Shown one piece after another: positions 40,404 to 51,263 of a stretch of 64,000 nt of DNA (within the stretch, counting starts at the first letter, position 1; each line of letters starts with the position of its first letter). This DNA comes from Moringa oleifera (lineage: Eukaryota > Streptophyta > Magnoliopsida > Brassicales > Moringaceae). Below the pieces are notes generated by a model that saw nothing but the letters and a program-made list of their open reading frames with translations, did not search any database and was not told the origin of the DNA. Location of the stretch: the NCBI GenBank assembly GCA_021397835.1, contig JAJFZO010000407.1, positions 5,146,001 to 5,210,000 of the forward strand, given 5' to 3'. Position numbers and translations under genes: made by a program.

Positions 40404-43400
40404 CTATGCACCATTTGTTGCTGTGTCGTTGTGGACCACATTGCCATCCTCAAAAATCTTGCCATTAACTTGAGTTCTTGGCCTCTATAACAATAGTAAA
40501 TACAAATAATATAAAAAATGGTTGAAATACATTATTTAAAAGCTGTTAGGAAAAAATTATGCAATTCACCGTACCCAATCAGCAGGGTCTACAGAATTCC
40601 CATTCAAGAGCTTGTGAGTTTCTTCTTTGTTCCTGCTATCCTTGTCCTTGTTGCTCAAAGGTAGTAAAAGAGGAGATCCATTTGTCCGATCAGGCAGTTC
40701 TGTGACAATAACTCAACGTCAGTACCACAGCTTCATGACCACTACTTCACAACATTAAAGAAAAAAAAAAGGGTAAACATTCTAACCTGGCAGTTTCTTG
40801 TCTATAAAGAACACCACTAAATTTACAGTATACCTACACAAAAATCATATAGTTGTATCAAAATAAGAAACTGCATAGATATTTGAAGAAAACTCTAGCA
40901 AAAATGGGCATATCATTCATACCATGCAACAACTACGTCAACCGTGTAATGTTTCCGGGACGCCACAATTAAGAAGCTCTGAATGACAGCAAGCAACCAA
41001 GCAAACTGCTTTACAGCCCTGCAATTTTGCATAAACAATTAGAAAATAATCAACTAATCTGTAGATTAACAAGGCAGTTGGTAAAGTAGAGCATTGAAAA
41101 TCCAAAAATATAGTCCACTTATGTTCATGGAAAGCTCCACCCAGGCACAACACCTATTGGCAACCTAACATATTTTATTAGCAAGGTATGGCTGACCTGC
41201 TTATTAGCTTCACAAGAGCCATCACAAAATCTCAAAAGCAACTAAATTACCATAATATCCATGAAAAATTATATTTGGAACATTATCTTCTTTCAGAGGC
41301 CAGGGAATACCACTAATAACATTATTATCAAGAAGAAACCACGTAACATTAGCAAGTAAAATTTTACCTTATTGTACCATATTTCTGATATGTGAGCACA
41401 AATACTAGAGTGAAGATCATGTGCGATGAAAAAATCAAATCACCACAGCCATATATTACTCCCCGAGGAACTGCACATTGACAAGGCAAAAATAACTAAG
41501 ACTTTCAACGTATAGAACAATGAAAGAATCTCAAGGGAAAAAGAAGTGTACTGACAATTAATTAAGAAGACTTCTAGTGCACTTTCAGGTTTTGGCAACC
41601 TGGCTAGTTTAGAACCCTGCAAAATACAGAAACAGTAACCTGATTACAAGTTCAAATATTAAACTAATCAAGAAAACATCAGACATATTTTTCCCAGTAT
41701 ATGGGGAGAAAAGAACATATTTTTCCAAACCAGAAAGAACTGACAGAAAAAAATAATGCTTCAAGTATTTTAAAAAAAAAAACAGCCTAAATATTCAGCA
41801 AATACAGAGCTCATATCAAGACTCTACCTCACGGCAATGATAGTTTGGACCAGGAAGCTGAGTAGAGTAGAATGTGATAATTCGGAGAATCTGGGAGGCC
41901 TGTGGCAAATAAATTCAGCAGCAACTGTGAGACATGTTTGCCATTATAACATACTCCCTATAAGTTTATTAGAGCCACAGAACTTTCACCACTTAATAAC
42001 TTTAGTTATTGTCAATAAAACATCCAAATAATCCTTAGTTTGATCCTCCTAACAACAATTAGTGGGAACTTCAAAATACCCGGGACTTCCAGAGATTGTT
42101 TTAGGACAGAAAATGTACAAGATATAATCACAATACAAGGCTGATATCAGATGTATCAATAAAGAAATATGCACTTACAACTAAAAATGCTAGAACCCTG
42201 CACCAAACTAACACTGTGTAGATCTTTTTGCTTTTCAAGATGAAAGGATGGAAAGTCCACTGCAAAAGAGCAAACCACATATTGCAGAAAATCAGTTTAT
42301 ATAGAAATACACCTACACAACCAATCACTAAAAACCCAAAAAATAATAAATCAAAGGAAGTTGAAAGCAACAGGATGATAGTTTAAGACAACCATGCAAT
42401 ATATGACTTAAAAAAATATAGTGTAAGATAAAGCCATTCTGAAATTCCGAACAAGAAACAAATTTACATTCTAACCCAGTAGAGACAGTGAATAGAAGTA
42501 CATAACATTTATTTTATACATAAGAAGATACCCTTGAGTAAGACACTTAATATGTCTACAAAATATTGAAATAAAATAATAAACCTTACGATTCATGATT
42601 AAAGGAAAACAGATAAGTCCAGAAACATTATGCTTCAAGTCATGTTATAAGAATCATTTAACTCAGATCCCTCAGAAAAGGAAAATGATGTGAAACTTGT
42701 CTAATTCCAGCTTTAACAGTCACGCCACAGGATGGACATGGCAGAATAAACTAATTTAGATCAAATCTTAGAATTATAGATTAAGTAATCAAATAAACAG
42801 CTAATACCCGCACCACTACTGGTCCAATTTTCTACAGCATTTCCATAAGAACAATTCAAAAACAATACATTAAAGGAACTACCGCATTAGCATTGGATGA
42901 AGTGTCAAACGGATGAAATACCCACAGTAAACACCATACAAACACCAAAAACAAAATGACAGTTCTGTTTATTATCAGGAGACAACACAAAAATAACCAG
43001 TCTCCTAATAACTCTTAAATTCATGGAACTGTTTGGAAAATGGGAGAAATCAGTACTCTCATGAAGAAATTTCAAGTGTGTCAAACAGTTTATGTACAAG
43101 CAATTAAAAAATTTGACTAAAATCTTTTCATAATCTTCACTAGAATTACCAGCAACAGTTCAAAACCCCTTAGTAACTATTGCCACTCAATAAGGGAAAC
43201 CTAACAGAATGCTGACATATGCAACTCAGTAAGAAAGGGGGCAAAACAGGAAGGACAAACAGCATGAAAGAACCTTACCAGGACAAAGGACAGAAACAAA
43301 CAGGTGAATAGAGTCTCACTGATATAACCTTTATCTTGCCCGAGCTCCTAAATTGACACACGATAGACAGTAAGCATTTCGTAAACAAAAATCAATAAAA

Positions 43401-44586
43401 AATATAATCAAACATCAGAAATTGATACCCACCGGAAGAAGAACGAATCCAAGATCCTGAAGTGTTGGCCCAGGCCTATGTAAGTAGTGAACTCCTCGTG
43501 CTGCTAAACCATGTATGTACTGTTTGGGCACACATGTTTGACAAGTTAAAGCTAAATCATAAAACCAATGGATGCAGAAAAGACAACTTGCGGAACATAG
43601 AGATTTGGACCCATGATTTTCTAAAAAAGAAGTTAAATTGCTATGTTTTAAATGCAGGGAAGGCAATGCCAAAAAGTCACCACATCCAGGACAACTCCCT
43701 GACCATAGAACTGAACATAATGGAGAATTTTCCTAATTTGAAAATGCAATCAACAGACCTGCTCAATGGACCCACAATTCTCCAACCAACCACTTTTTGT
43801 GTCATACTGCCATTGCTTTGATAAGATTGCAATTTAAAGAGAAAATACTCAAGAGAATACCAAGAAACTAACGATGAAGTTCATTTAATCCAGAATTGTG
43901 TATTTAAAACTGCGCTCACCTTCCTAATCTAATGGGGATTTAATCTTATGCCAAAAGCATAAGTTTCCTTTGAAAAGTTACAAGATGTAACAAACTATGA
44001 TCATAACATTTTAGCAGATCCTACATGCATCAAATCACATATCTCCTTTCTGAGCTCCCGCCAAAGGAGAAAAGAAAATGGATGTTTCACTTTTAATTCA
44101 AAAATTGAATCCAAGCTACCATAACAAAGAGAAACCTGACAATTATTCAAAACGACTGAGCAAATGGTATTTCTCAAAATCCTCTCTTCTTAAGAGAACA
44201 AAATTAATATTCAAAAGTATTTTTTTCGGGGATGAAAAAATATTTCAAACAATAAATATTCAGAATTTCGTGTTGCTCAAAATTTGACTAAGGATAAAGT
44301 TTAAACCTGAAAAATGAGACCAGCAAGAAGGTACTTCCAATTTTCGAAGAGAAGGTTGATCTCTGTGGTTGTCTCTGCGCATATTCTCTTCCATAACTTC
44401 AAACCGAAAACCAAAAAGAGAAGCATATCAATCAAAAAGCCCAAATAAAAAACACATTGAAATAGAAGTTCAGCACAAAGAGGATCAAACAACAAAGAAG
44501 CATACTAAGCAGAAGAAGGAGAAGAAGAAAGAAGAAAAATAGAGGAGAAGAACCTTCGAAGCTTCGCGACCAATGTAAAGAGTCAT
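40404..44586 (-). CDS. IPCS: Inositol phosphorylceramide synthase
   Basis: Twelve exons: 44554-44586, 44307-44396, 43433-43519, 43279-43347, 42179-42259, 41828-41899, 41556-41616, 41368-41470, 40923-41018, 40787-40833, 40575-40699 and 40404-40484, giving 314 residues. The enzyme moves phosphoinositol from phosphatidylinositol to ceramide in the Golgi, the first step to plant GIPC sphingolipids. About six hydrophobic spans are visible. The catalytic motifs of the PAP2-like superfamily are present: CGDLIFSSH with His181, and HYTVD with His222 and Asp226, forming the expected triad. [10 protein letters not shown] and the N-terminal [13 protein letters not shown] are also typical. The hydrophilic C-terminal tail is cytosolic. 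Exon boundaries were placed from splice signals, phase and recall of the Arabidopsis IPCS/ERH1 proteins. Loss of the family alters ceramide levels and cell death in Arabidopsis. Confidence 0.93.
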
Positions 44587-47500
44587 CTTCCTGTCGTATA
44601 ACAACCAATTCCATAGTACTTCACAACCCAACTGTTAAGGTCAACATCATTAACAAAAGCCTCCTAACACACAGTAAACTCCGCCAAATCCCCTAATCAA
44701 CAACCTTAACTTCCGCAAACACAAATTCCTAAGAAAAAATTAATATTGCAATCCACCAACAGAAATCTAACACAAACTCGCCGTCTCAAAGCTTCTCAGT
44801 CCAACAAGAAACGCGATCCACGATCAAAGATCGAGATACGGATTTAATTAAGGATTAAGTTTTCTAGATTGAGCAGAAGCAAAGAGGAAGACGCCTTGGA
44901 TCCTTAGACGAGAGAGTTCAATAGACGCGCTACGTTTTTAGACCAATCGAAGTTATAAAAAGCCTCTGAAATTCTCTTCTCTTCTCTCCGTGCGTTTGCT
45001 CTCTTGCTTTGTGCCCGTCTGCAATAAAACGCGAGCTCAACACGGAGAGACAGTTGAAAATAAAAAGAGGGCCTTTTATTCGACGCAAAGAAAACCCGCT
45101 AATAAATAAAAAACAAAAAAGAGAAATTGAGAAAGTTCCCCGCTGCTACTTTCTTCTCCTCCTCTTATACTGAAAGTAAAAGCCCGAAAAATTAGACATG
45201 TAGATCGTACCTTTAGCCAAACAGTTAATTAATTATTTTTCTATTTATTTAAATACGAGGAAATTAACAAAAAGGAGGAGCAAAGCAGATATTCCCCTCC
45301 TCGAAAGTATTTATTTTTTAAATTAAAAATTACAAAGGGCGGCAATTTTTTAATTTAATTGATGCAATTTAGAGGCTGTAAATCCTTTCGTGTCCTCCGG
45401 CAGCGGCCTGCATATTGGGGGGTTAATTTTTTCGAATTTTTTTATTTAAAAACTTATTATTAAATTATTTACTCAGATCCAGGTTCGAGTCCCCACTGGG
45501 ACCATTAAAAAGTAATTCGGCTCTTTTGGAGGTTAAAAACATTTTTTCAAAAAATCATGAATTTACATAATTACCCTCGATGGTTAGTTGGACCAAATAT
45601 CTGAGGAAAAGAGAGAAAAAGATTAGGTTAGACTGTCACGGGCGCCTTGGCTCAGCAGACGAGAATAACAGAGACGAGAATCCCTCGTTGGATTTTCAAA
45701 ATTTTGAAACTGTTTGTATTTGATGACCTACGTGGCACCCATATGGTTCTCTCTCCTAATCATCGAGCCATCACTTCCACGTGGCCAGATTTGACTATCG
45801 GGTTAAATTCGAATGGCTTTTCAGGTATAATAACGCTTGTATTCTATACCTACCACCATTTGGTAGGAAAGCATGTTTGTCAATTTCTCATGGCTTTGGT
45901 TACGTTACCCATTGTCACATGGTAGTAACACTATGAAATTAGGTACCTTATAATAAATATAAAAAAAAAGAAAATCACCAGGCTACAAAAGCATACCACA
46001 TGATCGTCCATTTCACGATTTTATTATATAGTTTTTAATCAAATCTTAGGTAAGATTTATGAGATATTAATGTAACTCTACAGAACTTTATTTTAAAATA
46101 TTTATCATCACCCCTTAAAATTAATTTATTTATTGAACATGTACTAATTGTTAAGACCTTAAGTAATGAACATTAAGGCCTCAGGTTGGGACTCCTCACG
46201 TTAGTTCAATCGAAATTTTGGCCCTACTCGTTAATGATTAGAAATTTAAAAATCTACTTTTTCTAATTTGATGATAGCATTAAAATTTATTTTTTTTAAA
46301 TAGAAATATTTTTAAAGGATAAGTACGATGACGAACTGAATCATGTGGCACATGAGGGTTCTGTTTGGCTGAGAACCGAGACAGTTAAGGTCAGTTACGT
46401 CAATTGGTTAAGAGATTAATTAAAAAATGCCGCAATTACAGTGTAGATGATAACTAAAAAGGGACGAAACATGATGCGAGGATTTATCGGGTGAGCTGTC
46501 CCACGTTGTGAGCAACGTAGTAGTGCGGGACATCAGGAGCCAAGTGGGGAACGTGGAGATGGAACTAACATGGGCGGGTATTTTTTCAGGGGAAAAACGG
46601 CAACGTACGGTGTATAATAGAATATTACTTACTGGCTGGCAAAAAGGCAACAACTAACATGAATCATGGTGAACGTAAAACAACTTGGACTTCCATTGGT
46701 CAACGGTCAAAAAAGTCGTATCACTCCCGCCACCCGAACGGGCGGGACTCCCTATGGCCCCACTTTTTTTTCGGAGTCATATTTATATTTCTTATTATGT
46801 AAGGTATAAAATATTATTTTTAAATAATTTTTAAAAAATACCTGAGATTTGTTTTAATTTTTATTTAAAAATTATGTATTTTTTTTTTTATGAAAACATT
46901 TCAATCATAATTAATTTGGATAAGATGTAATTGTTGACCGACGTGTTCTGCCAAACCATATGCACATATCTTGCACTATGGGTTAAATCTTATATTTTAA
47001 AGACAAATTAAATAGCACATAGGTCACTGTTATTAATGTTTTTGGGTAGGGTGTTGTTCAAAGAAAGGCCAACAAGACATTGGAATTATTGATATCATAT
47101 TTTTATTAGGCTTGTGTTTCTTGATAATTGGATTAAATGTAAAATGACATTACTTTGACCAACCTGGTGCCTATGACTCGGTCAAAAATGTCGTATGAAA
47201 ATGTTTGACCTTTAGTCGGTCCAACTCCAAGCACCATTCATGCAACTTTTTTTATGTAGTAGTAGTAGCTTTCGATGGGGAATGGCCCTATTGAATTATT
47301 AAACACATTTGTTTTCAAACTTTTATGTTTTCTTCATCAATAATTAAATGAAATTTAAATTTGATTCAATTCTTAAAGGTCTATGAGGTCGTTTTTTTTT
47401 TTATATTTAATGAGATTTGATTTTATCTCTCTGTATATATATAAATATATATCTCTATATATCAACATAATTTTATCCTCATTTATTTCACATCATATGT

Positions 47501-48718
47501 ATGAATTTTATAGGAATTATAATATTATATATTGTTTTTATATCACATTGTAAATATTGTTTAATCATAAAGTTTGAACTTTTATATAATGCTTAATCAT
47601 ATGACTTTTGAATGCTATAACATTCAAAAATTTCATTAATGCATCAGCAACAAAATTTAAACTTTAGTAATGTAATAATAAAAATTAAATTTGAACATGC
47701 TTAAATATTATGGATAAATATTTTTTGTTAATTTAACCTCTTGCTAATTTTATAATATCAAATTTAAAAATATTTTATAATATTATTAACAATAATATAA
47801 AAGAAAAAAAATTTAATTATTAATTTTATTAAATTATAACGTATCATAATCATTTTAAAAGCTCAACACACAAAAGAATCTTAATATGAATGTTATGTTG
47901 CTTGCATGGCATAATTTAAAATATTATTTAATGAAAAATATTATTGAATGAGTCCAATTAATGAAGTTTCATTGGAAAAATTATTGAAATTGCCGTTGGG
48001 TTTGAAATTATTTTTAAAAAATTAAAATATTTGAAGTTACGATTCTTCTATGGAGAAATACTTGGGTCGGTCCATGGTGAAAGTGATTGGATAGATGATT
48101 TTGTTAGCAAATGTGGTTTTCAAAGCCCAAACTAAGTTGGACAGATTGATATTAATATGCTTAAATTGTCTTTATCTAGGAAACTTCTTTGAAGACTTTG
48201 CCTTTATGTTCCAGGAAGGCTTTGCATGCACATCTTTTTTTTTTCCACTTTTTATTTTACAGAATTATGTGGAGTAACAAAACAGAAAATAAATTATTTC
48301 CTTTGTAAGTGATAGTTTTTAATTTAAAGCGATTTATGACGTAATAAAATTTTTAAATTTATTAAATTGTTTTAAAAATGTTATTTTACGTTAATGTCCT
48401 TAAGTTAGTGTATGGTTCTGCCTAGATCACAAGCCCAAATTAGAGTCGAACAGAGGCCTGATCTGTAATATCCAAGTTGGAGCCCGTTGATGGCTCGTTC
48501 TATTGATGGAGCTCGGCCCGTTAAACTTTTAGTTAGCCAGACTCTTTCTTTTTTTTTTTTTTGTTTGTTTTTTTTCTGTTATTCCACCAATGCCCTCAGC
48601 TGTCTGACCTTCTTTTGATCTGACAACGGATAAGCAAAACCCTTGAGCATCTATAGATCGCCTAAAACCCTAAGCAGTTCTGCTCAACGAGTAGGTTCTG
48701 TAAATAACCTGTTCAACC
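44587..48718. other. Divergent intergenic region IPCS / UVR-SnoaL gene
   Basis: About 4.1 kb. The left 400-500 bases are probably the IPCS 5' UTR and promoter, with CT-rich motifs near 44975-45000. The middle is A/T-rich. A short T-arm-like word lies at 45481-45500 without a tRNA around it. Pyrimidine-rich DNA at about 48545-48580 precedes the next gene. No supported coding sequence. Confidence 0.55.
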
Positions 48719-50410
48719 ATGGGTTCTCTCGGATCTAGCTTCTTCTACAATGTGAGTTTCACTTTGCTTAGTTGTCTTTCTTGCTTCCGCGTTTCAATTC
48801 ATTGTTGTTTGGAATCAATGTTAATCATTTGCTCATATCTTGGTTCATCAAATGACTCACGGAGATTGCCGAGTCCGTCGTGTTGGTATTGGATAGATTT
48901 ACATATTAACACGGGTTTAATTTTGCTTCAGGTGACATTGCCTTGTTAGTTGATTTATTGGGAAGTTTTAGCCGGTTCATTATCCTTTATGTGGACCTAA
49001 TTCGTTTTAACTGTTATTAGGTGAATGTTGTGGAAATGAGAACGCTTAATTGGATGCCGTGTTCCTGCATTAATAGTCTTAGGAGGCTGCATCACTTGTC
49101 TCCATCTTTTCCAAAGCGATGCGACTCACTTTTAGCTAGTAATTTTGCAAGAGGAAATTGGAGCCGATCTTCTCCAAATCAAGCTCAGCTCAAGCTGGAA
49201 AATGGAAGACCCCGTGAGTTTACTTGCTTTGCTTTTGTGATATTAACGAACATTCATGATCTTTGGTTGCACTATGGTAGACAGCAAAAGACCTCAGTTT
49301 ACTGATTGCTGGCGGTCCTGAGCTGTGGTCTTCTTATTGAAGACAGTGCTGCGGTGAATTAGTTTTCTCTTCACAGTTTTCCTCTTATGTTCTTTGTGAG
49401 GGTAAGTTCTTGATGTTAATGTTTAACTGCAAAACTTAAACCCCTTATCTTGTACAGGTGTTGAAAATAGTTACCTTTTTTCCTGCACAATTCCCAGTAT
49501 TGTTTCAACTAGCAATTTCAATTCGACATAGGAACTTCCTTTTATCTTACTATCTTATGTTGAATTGCCTGATAAGTATGTTAGCATCTCGTTGCCTTGT
49601 TGCTAGATACCTTCCTTTATCTAGTTAGATAGCTAACCTTTATCTATTAGGCAGAAGCGAGGTTTTAGAGGTCTGTGTTTAGCTTAGAGTTGAATTTTGC
49701 TCCCTGAGTATTCTCTTTGAAGGAAATAACTGTGACAAATTTTCCTATCATACGGGGTGTCTTCTCTGCGAAGAAATATTTCCCTACTTTTTGGTTATAA
49801 CAACTAGTTTGAATCTGCATTTTGATTTAGTGCAGCACCCTTTGGACAAGCCTCTTGGTTGCTGCCACTGAGACCGTGCCAAGTAAAAAGTGACGACACT
49901 GAGGAAACTGTGAGTGATGAAAGCATCTTGCTGGATGAGCAGGCCTTAAAGCAAGACCTACAGCTTGCTATTGAGGAGGAAAATTATGCTCAGGCAGCAA
50001 AAATCAGGGATAGTCTACGAGCACTTCAAGATGACAGCAAAGCTTCAGTACTAGCTGCAAATGCTCGATTTTATGAAGCATTCAGGAAAGGGGATCTGGC
50101 TGCCATGCAAACCCTGTGGACAAAAGGGGATAATGTTTGTTGTGTGCACCCAGGTGCAAATGGGATAACTGGTTATGATTTTGTGATGGAGAGCTGGGAG
50201 GTTGTATGGGTGAACTATGATTTCCCGCTGGAGATTGAACTGAAAGACGTCCAGGTTCATGTTAGAGGGAATCTAGGGTATGTGACATGCTTAGAATTTG
50301 TTAAGACTAAAGGTAACAACTGGGGAGCACAGTTTGCTACAAATGTTTTTGAGAGGATTGATGGTAAATGGCTTATCTGTGTTCACCATGCTTCACCTAT
50401 TGACTTGTGA
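48719..50410 (+). CDS. UVR and SnoaL/NTF2-like domain protein, probably plastid
   Basis: Three exons: 48719-48751, 49021-49213 and 49836-50410, giving 266 residues. The first 80 or so residues are basic and Ser-rich with few acids, suiting a plastid transit peptide. A UVR motif at about 108-138 (ALKQDLQLAIEEENYAQAAK) is followed by a SnoaL/NTF2-like fold (about 146-266) with FYEAFRKGDLAAMQTLW, GITGYDFVMESW and WLICVHHASPIDL at the end. UVR motifs mediate protein contacts, first known from UvrB/UvrC and Clp adaptors; SnoaL-like folds often bind small ligands. No activity is known to me for this combination. Exon 1 codes for only eleven residues; its junction is supported by phase and the GTGAGT donor, but the transit region is not conserved enough to confirm it. 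Confidence 0.82.
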
Positions 50411-51263
50411 ACATATCACCTATTAGTGTTTTGCAGTTTTCTTTACAGTTTCGTATAAAAATTTTGTTTTCATCACTATTCTTAGAATCCCATTTACTGC
50501 TACATAATATCTTTTTCTATTACATGACCAAAGAAAATTGTTGTATTCCTACTATTATTCTCTAGACTGTCTACCAAAGGGATGTTCCCCCATGGGCACT
50601 AGCCTATTGAAAACCACAGGATATTTTATCAGCTACATTTTTTAATGTTTTCTTGTTCTGGCAACCTTGACTGCAGCCTGCATTCACATGTGGTGGGGTA
50701 CTGAGTTTGGCCATGTAGATGAAGCCTCTGTGAAGGGAATGTTCATTGGCTGATATGGTTCCATTATAACATTTATGGAATAGTGATTTGTGATTGCTGG
50801 GAAGAATTCTTAAGCAGCAGTCCAGACTCAACTCTCCCCACTGAATTACAAAAATGATTCAGTGAGAATTGAAGCTAAAACTAAGTTCCTGTTGGACAAT
50901 AATGATGTCATATTTTAAAGTCAACCAAGGACAGCAGTAATGGCACCCTCTGGGAATGTTTGATCATCCAGTAAAACAAAGTCTGTTTGTCCTTCCTTCA
51001 TTGAGCATGATAAGACTAGGAGAGTTGTGTTGGATGACATTATTTTCATTATATAAACTAGGTACATATTGCAGTATAACCGATCACAAAAGGGAAAGAG
51101 AAAAAAAGACAATGGGACACCTCAGGACCGACTTTACCGTAAGGGCTGTTGCAATGAGTGACTACGGACTGCTTGTTGAGGAGCTTAACTTGCTGCCTCC
51201 TCAGCTATTAGAAGATTTTCAGACAGCTATACAAGGAAAAGGAAACAGCTCCGTTGCGTGAAA
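50411..51263. other. Convergent spacer before the DUF3527 gene
   Basis: About 0.85 kb expected to hold two facing 3' UTRs. The open frame at 50956-51261 on the plus strand has no convincing start context or similarity. No supported gene. Confidence 0.5.

Noticed and set aside
45481..45500. tRNA T-arm-like word (GGTTCGAGTCCC)
   Set aside because: No acceptor stem, D-arm or anticodon arm could be folded around it; at best a relic of a SINE-type repeat.
50956..51261. 101-residue frame next to the DUF3527 stop codon
   Set aside because: Lies in the expected 3' UTR region and shows no conserved motif.
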